Shown: positions 8,651 through 18,487 of the stretch, piece by piece
Position numbering within the stretch: position 1 is the first letter of the stretch
How the letters are laid out: every line of letters begins with the position of its first letter
From: RI-231 sp041394905
GTDB lineage: Bacteria; Acidobacteriota; Terriglobia; Bryobacterales; UBA6623
NCBI GenBank assembly: GCA_041394905.1
Contig: JAWKHJ010000003.1
Location: 186,001 to 250,000 of the forward strand
Direction: 5' to 3'
DNA length: 64,000 nucleotides
Position numbers and translations under genes: made by a program
Notes under the pieces: generated by a model
The model's input: only the letters and a program-made list of their open reading frames with translations
What the model was told of the DNA's origin: nothing
Database searches by the model: none

Positions 8651-10126
8651 CTAGCCCGTGCGCGAGGCCGACAGGCCGTGGCGGGCGATCAGCTCCTGCT
8701 TGAGCTCGTGGAGCGATCGCTCGAGCCCCACCGGATACTCCATTGGCTGCCTGGCGAGCAAGCGCGGATCCAGAGCCAACCGCTCCTGTTCCGCATAGGC
8801 GCGCACCGATTCGAGCCCCGGCGGCTCGTGCAAGCAAACGCCGTCCCGAAACACCGGTTCGAGCAAGTCTTCGCCCACTGCTTCCGGTGGAATTTCGAGG
8901 TGCGCGTGCGGCTCGGTCAACGCGGCAGCTTGCACGTTTTGCGGGAGCGGGCGGCTCTCGTCATACAGCACGTCGGCCACCGGCCGCCCGTCCACGCGGA
9001 AGCGCCGCACCTGCTGCACTCCCGGGTTCGAGATCTTGTCGACGTCGTCGGAAAGCTTCAGACGATCACTCCACTCGCCGTTATCGCGGATGGCGCCGAG
9101 CTTGTAGACGCCTCCGAGCGCCGGCTCGTCGTAGGCGGTCACGAGCTTCGTCCCTACGCCCCAAACGGCAATCTGAGCGCCCTCGCGCCGCAGTTCTTCG
9201 ATGCGCAGCTCGTCCAAATCGCCCGAGGCGAAGACGCGCGCCTCCGTGAAGCCTGCATCGTCGAGCATGCGCCGCGCCTGTCGGCTCAGCTCAGCCAAAT
9301 CGCCGGAATCGAGCCGGATGCCCAGCATCTCGCGCCCTTGCCTGCGCAGCTCCTTCCCTGCCTCGATCGCGTTTCGCACGCCTTCGAGCGTGTCGTAGGT
9401 GTCGACCAGAAAAATACAATTCGCCGGCATCACGCGAGCCCAAGCGTGGAAAGCCTCGAGCTCGGAGTCAAACGACATCACCCAGGAGTGCGCGTGTGTG
9501 CCGCGTACTGGAATGCCGTAGAGCTTGCCCGCGAGCACGTTCGACGTCGCCGAGCAGCCGCCGGCATAAGCCGCACGGCTGGCCGCCAAACCGCCATCCA
9601 CGCCTTGCGCGCGGCGCAAGCCAAACTCGAGAATCTGCTCGCCCTGCGCAGCGTGCGCAATGCGCGCCGCTTTGGTCGCAACTAGGGTCTGGAAGTTCAC
9701 GACGTTGAGCAACAACGTCTCGAGGATCTGCGCTTGCAGCAAAGGTCCGCGCACGCGCACCAGCGGCTCTTGCGGAAACACGATCGCGCCCTCGCGAACC
9801 GCGTCCACATCGCAATGGAACTCGAACGCATGCAGGTACTCGAGGAACGCCGTCTCGAACAGCGCGCTGCCGTCGGAGGCGCGCAACGTCCGCAAGTAGT
9901 CCAAGTCGTCGACGGTAAAGCGGAAGCCTCTGAGCAGCTCCACCATCGGCCCAATGCCGCACGCCACGGCGAACGCGCCGCCGAACGGCGCACGGCGGAA
10001 GTAGAGATGGAACACCGCCTCGCGCTCGGCCATTCCGGACTTCCAATAGCCGTAAGCCATCGTCAGCTCATAGAGATCCGTGAGCAACGCGAGCGATTGG
10101 CCGTAAGGAGGGGGCGGCGGCGACAT
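8651..10126 (-). CDS. pncB: Nicotinate phosphoribosyltransferase
   Basis: A 491-residue NAPRTase of the long bacterial type that makes nicotinate mononucleotide from nicotinate and PRPP in the NAD salvage pathway. Diagnostic stretches include LLTDLYELTMAYGYW at the N-terminus, RRAQGVDGGLAASRAAY, the conserved His of RGTHAHSWV, IRLDSGDLAELS and VWGVGTKLV. The ATG at 10126 (MSPPPPPYG) is preferred over a GTG three codons upstream. It is followed 11 bases later by the carbon-nitrogen hydrolase. Confidence 0.93.
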   Translation of the reverse strand: MSPPPPPYGQSLALLTDLYELTMAYGYWKSGMAEREAVFHLYFRRAPFGGAFAVACGIGPMVELLRGFRFTVDDLDYLRTLRASDGSALFETAFLEYLHAFEFHCDVDAVREGAIVFPQEPLVRVRGPLLQAQILETLLLNVVNFQTLVATKAARIAHAAQGEQILEFGLRRAQGVDGGLAASRAAYAGGCSATSNVLAGKLYGIPVRGTHAHSWVMSFDSELEAFHAWARVMPANCIFLVDTYDTLEGVRNAIEAGKELRRQGREMLGIRLDSGDLAELSRQARRMLDDAGFTEARVFASGDLDELRIEELRREGAQIAVWGVGTKLVTAYDEPALGGVYKLGAIRDNGEWSDRLKLSDDVDKISNPGVQQVRRFRVDGRPVADVLYDESRPLPQNVQAAALTEPHAHLEIPPEAVGEDLLEPVFRDGVCLHEPPGLESVRAYAEQERLALDPRLLARQPMEYPVGLERSLHELKQELIARHGLSASRTG

Positions 10127-10194
10127 GGTCCTCACTAGCGTAGCGTTTGCACGCGGTGAAACACACGGAGCAATGCCACAGTCAACCTCATGTC

Positions 10195-10674
10195 ATGACC
10201 AAGACAGACATCGACAAGCTACGCAAGCTCATCAAGGAAGCGCGCACCGCCATGTTCACGACGCACGACTGGCAGGACCGGCTAGTCGGTCGTCCCATGG
10301 CCGTGCTCGAGCTTGATGACGCGGGCTCAATTTGGTTCTTCACCCGCAAGGACAACGCGTTGGGCGAGCAGATCCAGCGCAACGATCAGGTCAACCTGAG
10401 CTTCCAGCACGGTGGCCAGTACCTCTCCGTCAGCGGCAAGGCGGCCTACGTGCACGACCCGGCAAAGTCCAAGCAACTCTGGAGCGCGCTCTACCGCGCT
10501 TGGTTCCCCAAGGGAATCGATGATCCGGAGCTGCAGTTGATGCGTGTGGACGTGCAGCAGGCGGAGTACTGGGAGTCTTCGGAGAGCCTGGCCCCCGTCG
10601 TATATGCCGCGCTCAAAGCGACGGTAACGGGACGCGAATCCGAGATGGGCGTACACGGCGAAGTGCGCGCCTGA
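10195..10674 (+). CDS. General stress protein, pyridoxamine-phosphate-oxidase fold
   Basis: A 159-residue split-barrel flavin-binding protein resembling the general stress protein 26 family (MTKTDIDKLRKLI, DAGSIWFFTRKDNALGEQI, AWFPKGIDDPELQLMRVDVQQAEYW). These proteins bind FMN/FAD and are linked to stress responses; no catalytic role is established for most. The ATG at 10195 was chosen where the family alignment begins. It is convergent with the PQQ-like gene, seven bases apart, and divergent from pncB. Confidence 0.85.
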   Translation: MTKTDIDKLRKLIKEARTAMFTTHDWQDRLVGRPMAVLELDDAGSIWFFTRKDNALGEQIQRNDQVNLSFQHGGQYLSVSGKAAYVHDPAKSKQLWSALYRAWFPKGIDDPELQLMRVDVQQAEYWESSESLAPVVYAALKATVTGRESEMGVHGEVRA

Positions 10675-10681
10675 GGCGGGT

Positions 10682-12079
10682 TCACTCGCCGAAGCAGTAC
10701 ACATGCTCCTGCGTGCGGATGTAGACGCGCCCGTCCAATAGCGCGGGGGTCGCGTTCCCGCCCTCGCCGAAAGCGAGAGTTTGGAGCACGCTCCATTGCG
10801 CTCCTGCGTTGACGACCGTGAGCACGCCGGACGCGTCGAAGAAGTAGACGCGCCCGCCCGCGGCGACCGGCGAAGCGAAGTATTTGTCCATCGCTTCGGG
10901 CAAGCGGCCCATCTTGAGCACATCGCCCGTCTGCGCGTCCAGCGCTGTCGCAATCCCGCCGTCCTTCACGAGATACACTACCCCGTCGTAAACCAACGGC
11001 GAAGCCACGTTCGGCAGTGACTTGCGGTGCGTCCAAGCGACGTGCGTATCGGTCACATCGCCTCGTCCGCCCAAGCGCACCGCCATTAGGGCATTCTGCG
11101 ACGAAGTCTTGGCCTGCAAATACGCCCAGTCGCGCTCGCCGAGCTTCTTGTCGTCATCGAGATCAAACCCGCCGAAGTTCTTTTGCAAATCAGGATAGAG
11201 CTCCGCCTTCGCAATGGCCCCGTCGTGGTTCGCGTCCAGCTCCGCTAAAGCTTCAGCGAATCCTGGATAGGTCCGCTCAGGCGGCGCATCCCCTCCAGCG
11301 GCCCAGCAATGCGCATAGGCCATTCCCTCGCCCAGCGCCGCGACAGCCTTGGGCTGCCAACACAGCCCTCGCGCCCACCACAATTTCTCGCCCGTCTCGG
11401 CAGAATAACCCGCGAGCTGGAACGCACCCGGAATCAAGATTTCAGCCGGACCCTCGGCGGGACGGTAGACGACCGGCGTTCCGAAACTGCGCGTGAACTC
11501 CGCACGGTCGGCGCGCCACAACATCTCGCCGTTTGTCTTGTCGAGCGCAATCATCGACGAATGGAGGTCATCGTCGAGCGCCAGAATGAGTTTGCCGTCC
11601 ACCAGAATAGGCGAGGCCGACATGCCCATCTGGTTATGGAACGGCCCCAGCGGCAACCGCCACAGCTCGTCGCCGTCCGCGGAATAGGCAAGCAAACCGT
11701 AATCCCCGAAGAAAACGTATACGGTCGAGCCATCGCTCGCTGGCGACGCTGCGGCGGCGTTGTTCTCCTTGTGGGTCTGTTCCTGTCTCGGACGCGGCGC
11801 CTGGCGACGCCATAGCTCCTGGCCGCTCGCCCGGTCGAGCGCGATGGTCCAAAGGCCCTCGCCATCGATGGCCGTGAGGAAGATGCGGTCTTGCGTGATG
11901 ACCGGCGAAGAATGCCCCGGCGGCACGGCCGTCTTCCACAGCAGGTTCGTCTCCGGGTCGAGCCGCGCCGGCGGCGCCTCCGCCTGGCCCAGGCCCGCGG
12001 CGTTGGGTCCGCGAAACTGCAACCACTCCGAAGCGTGCGCGCCGAGGGCGAGAGTCATCAGCAGGATCAGGAGCCGCAT
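10682..12079 (-). CDS. Secreted PQQ-like beta-propeller with EF-hand insert
   Basis: A 465-residue exported protein: signal peptide MRLLILLMTLALGAHA, then WLQFRGPNAAG typical of acidobacterial and planctomycete PQQ-like propellers, with repeated blades (SPVITQDRIFLTAIDGEGLWTI, SPILVDGKLILAL). An EF-hand-like calcium segment (DANHDGAIAKAE followed by DLDDDKKLGERDW) interrupts the propeller near residue 290. No catalytic residues of quinoprotein dehydrogenases were recognised, so it may be a binding or scaffold protein. It starts 40 bases after the stop of the heme dehydrogenase gene on the same strand; the two probably work together in the periplasm. Confidence 0.8.
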   Translation of the reverse strand: MRLLILLMTLALGAHASEWLQFRGPNAAGLGQAEAPPARLDPETNLLWKTAVPPGHSSPVITQDRIFLTAIDGEGLWTIALDRASGQELWRRQAPRPRQEQTHKENNAAAASPASDGSTVYVFFGDYGLLAYSADGDELWRLPLGPFHNQMGMSASPILVDGKLILALDDDLHSSMIALDKTNGEMLWRADRAEFTRSFGTPVVYRPAEGPAEILIPGAFQLAGYSAETGEKLWWARGLCWQPKAVAALGEGMAYAHCWAAGGDAPPERTYPGFAEALAELDANHDGAIAKAELYPDLQKNFGGFDLDDDKKLGERDWAYLQAKTSSQNALMAVRLGGRGDVTDTHVAWTHRKSLPNVASPLVYDGVVYLVKDGGIATALDAQTGDVLKMGRLPEAMDKYFASPVAAGGRVYFFDASGVLTVVNAGAQWSVLQTLAFGEGGNATPALLDGRVYIRTQEHVYCFGE

Positions 12080-12119
12080 CGCAAGTTGGCGCGATTGTAG
12101 CACCTGCTTCTGCGCTGCC

Positions 12120-15100
12120 CTACAGCCCCGCACGCAAGTACGCGATCACATCCGCCAGATCCTGCCGCGACAAATCCTTCTCGAGCCCTTCCGGCATCAA
12201 CGAAACATTCGACGCCCGCATCTCCTCGATGTCGCTGCGCCGCAGCGAGACGTTCTCATACTCGCCGCGCAACGTCACCGTCTCCGCCGTCTCCGAAGCT
12301 AGAAGGCCATCGTAGATGCGCCCTTGCTTGTCGACCACGATATAGTTCGTGTAGTTCGACTGGATCTCGAAGCTCGGGTCCAATATGTGCGCTAGCAGCT
12401 CTTCGCGCGTCTTGTTGTTGATGCCGGAGAGGTCAGGCCCCAGGCGACCGCGCTCGCCTTGCGAGAGATGGCACTTGGCGCAGTTGTCTTCGAACACCTT
12501 TTCTCCATGCGCCGCGTCAGCCTTCAGATCGAGCGCATCGCGGTACTCTTCGACGACCTTGGCGCGATCGCTGCGCGAAGTTCCGAACAAAGCCGCCGCA
12601 CGTTCGCGCACCTTCTCGTCCGGGTGCTCCGCCAGACGAATCTTCGCCACCGGGTCGATCGCCTGCGGGGCCACTTCCCCGCTCTCCACCGCGGCGAGCA
12701 GATCATCCACCCAACCCGTGCGCCGAATCATCGCGTCCACCGCGCGCTGGCGGGCGGCGGGTCCGTAGCCCGCCCATCCGGCGAGCAAGGCCTTCGACGC
12801 GGCCGGGTCGTCGAACGAGGTCAACGTCTCGATCGCAGCGGCGTGGAGCTCCGGCGCAGCCGGGGCGGCAAGGATCTTCGACAACACCGGACCGACATCC
12901 GAATATTCGCCGCCTCGCAGGAAGCGCACGGCGCGCACGCGGCGATCCACCGCGAACGTCTCGTTCGCCGCAGCCTGCTTGGCGTCAGCCAGCATGGCGG
13001 GCAGCGTAAAGTACTGCGCCGTCTCGAGCGCCGCGTCGCGAACGGCGTCGTTGGAATCTCCCGCCCAGCGCGTGAACAGCGTCTCCGCGCCCGGAACGCG
13101 CAGCTTGCGCTCGCCGGAGAGGTCAAGCCCTTGCCCAAGCCCGCGTAACACAGCCGCTTTGATGTCCGGCGCACTGAGCCGCGGGCTGCCGCCGAGCGCT
13201 TGCAGTAGCAACGTCAGTTGATCGCGCTCCGGATTCGCGCCCACTTGCGAAGCCAGCGCGCGCAAAAAGTCGTCGCGCGACTCGGCGTCTTGCCCGGCGG
13301 CAAAGAAGCCCGCATGCGCCACGAGCAAACGGTTCATCACAGCCCAGGCGTTCTTGCCGGAAGAGATCAGCAACGCCGCACGCATCCAAGGGTCGCCCGC
13401 ATGCTGCGCCGCCATCGCGGCCAACGGCTTCACGGTTCCCTCGAGCTCGCCCAACGACAGCGCCACCTGGAAACGGACTTTCGGGTCCGAATCCTCCTGA
13501 AGCGCCACGATCGCGCCGCCCAGCTCACCGGGGAACTTCTCCGCGATGCGCACCGCGTTGCGCCGCACGCCCGGATGCTCATCCGCCATCGCCTTCTTCA
13601 CCTGCGTCGCCTGCAACGCGCCCAGCCCATCCAGCGCCCACAGCGCCTGCAAGCGCCCCTGCGGCGTCGCGCCCGAAGCCGCCTTCTCGACTAGGGCATC
13701 CACCGCGCTCTTGTCCTGCCGCTCGAGCAACAGGCGTTGCGCGGTAAAGCGGTGCCAGCCGTTGTGGTGGTCCAGTAGCTCGACCAGCTCCGCCGTCGAC
13801 GCCTTGCCCAGCTCCACCTTCAAATCGCGTTGCTCAGCCGGCGTCTTCGAGCGAATGCGCCAAATGCGTCCGCGATCCACGCCGCGGTAGAAGTCGAGCT
13901 GCAAGCGCTGCTTGATCGCCTCCGGAATCGACGCCGGCTCCTCGATGTACTCCCGATAGAAGTCCATCACGTAGAGGTTGCCGTCCGGCGCGTTGGCCAT
14001 GTTCACCGGACGGTGCCAGATGTCAGTCGACGCCCAAAACTCCTTGCCCGTCTCGGGCCGCGGCTCGCTGCGGTAGGTTACGCCCTTGTCAAAAAGCAGC
14101 TCGCGGTGGACCAGCCCGCCGTTAGCGTCCGCGATGAAGACGTTGCCGTAGTAGTCGTCGCCCCAGGCGTCACCCGAGTACACCGTCGTACCCGTGGCGG
14201 CGGTAAAGTGTCCGCCGACCAGTTCCTTGCGCCCCGGCTGCGTCTCGTCGTAGCGTTCCTGCCGCGCCTCGGTACGCTCCTTGCGCCACTCCTGCGGCTC
14301 GGTCAGCGGATAGACCGTGCTGTTGCTCGGATCATCGTCGGGCACGTACTGCAACATCGAGCCCGGCGCGTAGTAGGGGTTCTGCAGGATGTAGCGCGCC
14401 GGCAAAACCGTGTGCCGCAGGTGGACCGTGTTCTGCGTGACAAAGCGCTCGCCCCAGTCGTTGAAAGACATGCCGAACTGCGTCGGCCCCGCCGCGGGTT
14501 TGAACTCGCCCGTGCCCGGGTGGAAGCGGAAGTCGTAGCCGCGCACCAGCACAGCCGGCTTATCCGGAAACTTGGGCGAAGTAATCCGACCCGGACGTCC
14601 GTTGTTGGCGGCGTAGATCCAATTGTCCACGTCGAAACGGAAATTCGTGATGCGCGACTCCGGCGAGACGTCCGTATCGAAGCCCGTGTACCAGACCTCC
14701 TTCAGGTCCGCCACGTGATCGCCGTCCTCGTCCTTCAGATAGTAAATGTCCGGCGCCGACGCGACGAAAACACCGCCCTTCCACGGGAAAACGCTCGTCA
14801 CCTGCAGCATGTGGTCGGCGAAGATCACCGAGTCGTCCACCTTGCCGTCTCCGTCCGAGTCGATCAGGTACCGCACGCGACTCTGCGGCTGATCGCCCTT
14901 CTTGGGGTCGTACGGATAGTCGAGCATCTCCGCCACATAGACGCCGCCGTTCTCGTCGAAACACATCTCGACGGGCGAGACCACGTGCGGTTCGCTGGCG
15001 TAGATCTCAGCCTGGAAGCCGTCGACCAGATGGATCGTCGCCGGCGCATCGGCAGGCTCGGTCGGGTCGGTGTCGTAGGGGCCCTTCTTGGCCGATTCCG

Positions 15101-15203
15101 GGTTCATCCACCCGCAAGAGGCGCAAGCGAGCAGGAGTATGAAGAGGAGGAAGCGCGACTGCACCCTCCAATTGTAATCGCGCGACCTAGCGCGGACGTC
15201 CAC
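12120..15203 (-). CDS. PVC-type membrane-bound heme dehydrogenase (lipoprotein)
   Basis: Up to 1,027 residues in three parts. First comes a signal peptide with lipobox-like LLAC. Then a propeller domain of the PVC-type dehydrogenase family (VDGFQAEIYASEPHVVSPVEM, ITNFRFDVDNWIYAANNG, WHRPVNMANAPDGNLYVMDFYREYIE), followed by HEAT-like repeats. Last is a C-terminal cytochrome c domain with CAKCH at about residue 900 and a downstream Met (SLMPEG) that could be the second heme ligand. Such proteins probably oxidise sugars or alcohols at the membrane; no substrate has been proved. The start is uncertain: GTG at 15203 overlaps the rluB stop, GTG at 15164 begins right at the signal peptide. It precedes the PQQ-like gene. 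Confidence 0.85.
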   Translation of the reverse strand: MDVRARSRDYNWRVQSRFLLFILLLACASCGWMNPESAKKGPYDTDPTEPADAPATIHLVDGFQAEIYASEPHVVSPVEMCFDENGGVYVAEMLDYPYDPKKGDQPQSRVRYLIDSDGDGKVDDSVIFADHMLQVTSVFPWKGGVFVASAPDIYYLKDEDGDHVADLKEVWYTGFDTDVSPESRITNFRFDVDNWIYAANNGRPGRITSPKFPDKPAVLVRGYDFRFHPGTGEFKPAAGPTQFGMSFNDWGERFVTQNTVHLRHTVLPARYILQNPYYAPGSMLQYVPDDDPSNSTVYPLTEPQEWRKERTEARQERYDETQPGRKELVGGHFTAATGTTVYSGDAWGDDYYGNVFIADANGGLVHRELLFDKGVTYRSEPRPETGKEFWASTDIWHRPVNMANAPDGNLYVMDFYREYIEEPASIPEAIKQRLQLDFYRGVDRGRIWRIRSKTPAEQRDLKVELGKASTAELVELLDHHNGWHRFTAQRLLLERQDKSAVDALVEKAASGATPQGRLQALWALDGLGALQATQVKKAMADEHPGVRRNAVRIAEKFPGELGGAIVALQEDSDPKVRFQVALSLGELEGTVKPLAAMAAQHAGDPWMRAALLISSGKNAWAVMNRLLVAHAGFFAAGQDAESRDDFLRALASQVGANPERDQLTLLLQALGGSPRLSAPDIKAAVLRGLGQGLDLSGERKLRVPGAETLFTRWAGDSNDAVRDAALETAQYFTLPAMLADAKQAAANETFAVDRRVRAVRFLRGGEYSDVGPVLSKILAAPAAPELHAAAIETLTSFDDPAASKALLAGWAGYGPAARQRAVDAMIRRTGWVDDLLAAVESGEVAPQAIDPVAKIRLAEHPDEKVRERAAALFGTSRSDRAKVVEEYRDALDLKADAAHGEKVFEDNCAKCHLSQGERGRLGPDLSGINNKTREELLAHILDPSFEIQSNYTNYIVVDKQGRIYDGLLASETAETVTLRGEYENVSLRRSDIEEMRASNVSLMPEGLEKDLSRQDLADVIAYLRAGL

Positions 15204-16218
15204 GCCGCGGCGGCGCTGGGCGCGCCGCCTTCTTGGCGACCTTGCGGGACGCCTTCTTCGCGAACTTCCCCGCCGGTCTTCCCTCAGGCCGCCCCGTCGG
15301 GCGTCCAGACGGCCGCCCCTCGGGCCGCGAGGCCGTCTTCTTCGCCGCCTTACGCCCAGCCGGCCGCGGACGTTCTGTCGGCCGGGTACGATCCGCCGGG
15401 CGAGGGCGCTCCGACGACTGGGGCCGCTCGCTCCGCTGCGGACGATCCGTCCGCAGCGGACGTTCCTCCGCCGCCGCAGCCTTCTTCTTCAGCATCTTCG
15501 GGTCCCACAGCGCCTGCATGCGCTCGACCTCGCGCTCGGTCAAATCGCGCACCTGCCCCGCGGCCAGCTTGCCCAACCGCAGCGGCCCCACCGAGACGCG
15601 GCGGATCTTTTCGACCAAGATGCCCAACGCCAGGAACATCTTGCGAATCTGCCGGTTGCGGCCCTCGATCAGCTGCACCTCATACCACGGGTTCGGCCCC
15701 GCCTTGAGGATGCGGATCTTCGCCGGAGCCGTCCTGCGCCCGTCGATCACCACGCCCCGCCGAAACTTGTCGAGTTGGTCGCGCGTCAGCGCCGCGTTGG
15801 ACTTGACCTCGTACGTCTTCGGGATCTCCGTCTTCGCTGCCAGCACATGGTTCGCGAAGTCGCCGTCGTTGGTGAACAGCAGCAGTCCTTCACTCCAGAA
15901 GTCCAACCGCCCCACCGGATAGACCTTCGCGGCCATTTTGCCGAGCAGATCCATCACCGTGCGCCGCCCCTCGGGGTCATCCGTGGTCACCACGTACCCC
16001 TTGGGCTTGTTCAGCATCAGATCGATCTTTTCCGGCGCCGGCCCGGAAACGATCTTGCCGCGCACCTTCACGACGTCCGTCGCAACGTCCGCCTTGGCGC
16101 CGAGGCTCATCGACAACCTCGCCATTGACCGTTACCAGCCCCTGCGTGATGAGCTCTTCGGCATGGCGCCGGAGGCCACTCCGGCGCGCGAGATGATCTT
16201 TTGTAGCCGCTCCTGCAT
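15187..16218 (-). CDS. rluB: 23S rRNA pseudouridine synthase (RluB/RsuA family), frameshifted N-terminus
   Basis: The catalytic domain is intact (LNKPKGYVVTT, the catalytic Asp in YPVGRLDFWSEGLLL, LIEGRNRQIRKMF). The RNA-binding S4 domain is split: MQERLQKIISRAGVAS from an ATG at 16218, then RHAEELITQGLVTVNGEVV in a second frame, then the main frame from GAKADVATD, so two indels near 16165 and 16100. A long basic tail of about 100 residues rich in RPEGRPxGRP and KKA follows the enzyme, as in many high-GC homologues, and may bind RNA. It follows scpB, the common scpA-scpB-rluB order. Confidence 0.85.
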
Positions 16219-16333
16219 TGGTCCGATCCCCGCTCTCCGCCCAGACTAACCTTCACCAAAACCCACTGACCGAACCTAGCCCCGGGCGCAAGCCCGCGGT
16301 CCGGCACGGCCGGCAACCGCACGAACGGACCGC

Positions 16334-17442
16334 CTAAGCGTCCTTCGGCTCCTCTTCTTCCGCCTGCTGCTCGTTTTCCTCAGCAGCAGCCTCTTCCCCG
16401 CCCTTTGCCTCTTCTTCCGCGACGCTTCTTCCGCCTCTTCGGCCTCTTCGCTCTCGGCCAACTCTTGCTCGGGAGTCTCTTCGCCGTGCTGCCGCTCCGG
16501 AGCCTCCGCCTCGGCCGTCTCCTCCGGACTCTCGTCCACCAGCGCGCGGCTCTGCTCCTCGAACTCCTTCAGCGTCGGCAGCTCGCCCAAGTCGTCGAGC
16601 CCGAACTGCACAAGGAACTCCCGCGTCGTCTTGTACATCATCGGCTTGCCGATGACCTTCTTGCGTCCGGCGGACGTGATCAGCTTGTGCTTGAGCAGCG
16701 TATGGATGGTGCCCGACGCATTCACGCCGCGGATGGCCTGAATCTCCGGCACGGTGATCGGCTGCTTGTAGGCGATCACGGCCAGCGTCTCAAACGCCGG
16801 TTTCGACAGCTTCAGCTTGGCTTGCAGCGTCTTCACGAAGCCGCGAACCGCCTCGTGATGTTCAGCCTTGGTGTACATGCGGTAGCCGCCGGCCACCTTG
16901 CGCACTTCCACGCCGCGCTGCGCCACCGTGTACTGCTGCACCAGCCGGTCCAGATCCGCCTCGACGATCTCACGCGGCAGCGCCAGCCCTCCGCAAATCT
17001 GGTCCGTCGTCAACGGCTCTTCCGAGACGTAGATGATCGCCTCGAGCAACGCCAACCGCTCATCCTCGCCCGGGATGACTACCGGGGCCTCTTCGGCCTC
17101 TCCATCACCCTCGGCCCCCTCAGCATTCTCCTCGTCCGGGGAAGCCTCGTCTTCAGCCACGGCCTCAGCCTGCTCAGACTCGTCAGACGCCTCGGCCTGC
17201 TCCTCATCCGCCACGGCCTCAGCCTCCGGCTCTTCGCCGCCGGCCTGTTCGGTCGCAGCCTCTTCGGAGTCCGCCTCCGCCGGCTCGCCGCCATCCTCGG
17301 CTGCGGGCTCTCCCTCAGACGCAGCTTCGCCCTCAGCCGGCGCGGCGGCCTCCTCCGGGGCGGCTTCCGCCTCGGGGGCCTCGGTCGGCTCCGGCTGCTC
17401 TTCGGCCAGCTCAGGAATGTTTTGCGAATCGCGCTCGCTCAA
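16334..17442 (-). CDS. scpB: Segregation and condensation protein B
   Basis: ScpB forms the kleisin-side winged-helix subunit of the SMC condensin complex. The core (RLALLEAIIYVSEEPLTTDQI to EFLVQFGLDDLGELPTL, about residues 128-300) is typical. It has an unusual N-terminal extension of about 120 residues made almost only of Glu, Ala, Asp and Gly, and an acidic C-terminal tail. The tail changes frame near 16422; restoring it gives a tail ending EEEEPKDA at TAG 16334, whereas the uncorrected frame runs on in basic residues to 16276. The TTG start overlaps the scpA stop (TTGA). Confidence 0.9.
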
Positions 17443-18326
17443 CTCGTATACTCCGCATCCGGCTCGGTCAGGGGGCCGGCGTCACTGAAAACCACGTCGA
17501 ACATCTTGTGTTTGCGCAGCACGATCGAGCCGAACAGCTCCGTCTGCCGCAGCAACACCGCCTGCATACGCACCATCTCGAGCACGGCCAGGAACGTCGC
17601 CACCAGCGCCCGCGCGTTCGGCTGGCGCTCAAACACCTCGAGCAATTCCACCGGGCGGTCCACGCTCACCAGCATGTTGCGCAGAAACTCGATGCGGCTC
17701 GCCACCGACACCTCTTCGCCATGCACCTCGAGCGTCGGGCGATTCTTGAACCGCTCCAGTACGCTCTCGAACGTCTTCACCAGGTCGAAGACGCTCACCT
17801 CCAGGCCCGGCTCCATGTCCTCGTCGTCGGCAAACACCTCGAGCGGAGGGTTCGACCAGACGTTCTCCTCCACCTCGCGCTTCTGTTTGAGCATCTGCGC
17901 GGCTTGGATGAACTTCTCGTGGTCGATCAACTGCCGGACGAGCTCTTCGCGCGGGTCTTCCTGTTCCTCGTCGGGGACCGTCGGGTCCTTCGGCAGCAGC
18001 ATCTTCGACTTGATCAGGATCAACGTCGAAGCCATGAAGACGAACTCGCCGCCGAGGTCGATGTTCAGGTCCTCGGCCTGCTTCAAATAGGCCAGATATT
18101 GTTCTGTAATCTGCGCGATCGGCAGATCGAGCACGTTCAACTTGTGCTTGCGCACCAGATCGAGCAGCAAATCCAGCGGGCCGGCGTAGATCGGCAGATC
18201 CACGTCGAGCGGGCCAGGCTCGCGCGGCTCCGCTTCCGCCTCAGGCTGGCCTTCGGCGTCCGTCCGCAACTGTTCGTCCGCAGGCGTCGGGGACGCCGCA
18301 GACGTCTCAGGAGTCGTCTCGTCCAT
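17439..18326 (-). CDS. scpA: Segregation and condensation protein A (kleisin)
   Basis: A 295-residue kleisin that bridges SMC heads and binds ScpB. The conserved N-terminal block PIYAGPLDLLLDLVRKHKLNVLDLPIAQI and the C-terminal winged helix (VATFLAVLEMVRMQAVLLRQ) are present. A short acidic and proline-rich leader of about 40 residues precedes the core. The ATG at 18326 opens a three- to five-gene minus-strand operon through scpB and rluB; gene overlap with scpB suggests translational coupling. Confidence 0.93.
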   Translation of the reverse strand: MDETTPETSAASPTPADEQLRTDAEGQPEAEAEPREPGPLDVDLPIYAGPLDLLLDLVRKHKLNVLDLPIAQITEQYLAYLKQAEDLNIDLGGEFVFMASTLILIKSKMLLPKDPTVPDEEQEDPREELVRQLIDHEKFIQAAQMLKQKREVEENVWSNPPLEVFADDEDMEPGLEVSVFDLVKTFESVLERFKNRPTLEVHGEEVSVASRIEFLRNMLVSVDRPVELLEVFERQPNARALVATFLAVLEMVRMQAVLLRQTELFGSIVLRKHKMFDVVFSDAGPLTEPDAEYTS

Positions 18327-18354
18327 GGGAAAAAGGCGGGCCTTAGAAGCAGAA

Positions 18355-18377
18355 CGCCCGGCGGGAAAAGCCGGGCG
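18355..18377. promoter_or_regulatory. Hairpin in the scpA leader
   Basis: An 8-bp perfect stem (CGCCCGGC/GCCGGGCG) with a 7-base loop lies 28 bases upstream of the scpA ATG, in the divergent space between scpA and the PIG-L gene. It may act in the scpA 5' leader or be a chance GC palindrome. Confidence 0.3.
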
Positions 18378-18487
18378 CTCGGGAACGCCTCTAAACCGCT
18401 ACTGTAACACGTCCGAAGGCCGATCCAACGCCCTTCTCACCCACCCCGGGATCGCCCCCAAGATCCGCCTCGGGCTACGATCAAGCC

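Noticed and set aside
13830..18090. Plus-strand open frames of over 500 residues opposite the heme dehydrogenase, rluB and scpAB
   Set aside because: High GC keeps antisense frames open; sequences are Arg/His-rich without family patterns, while the minus-strand genes are clear.
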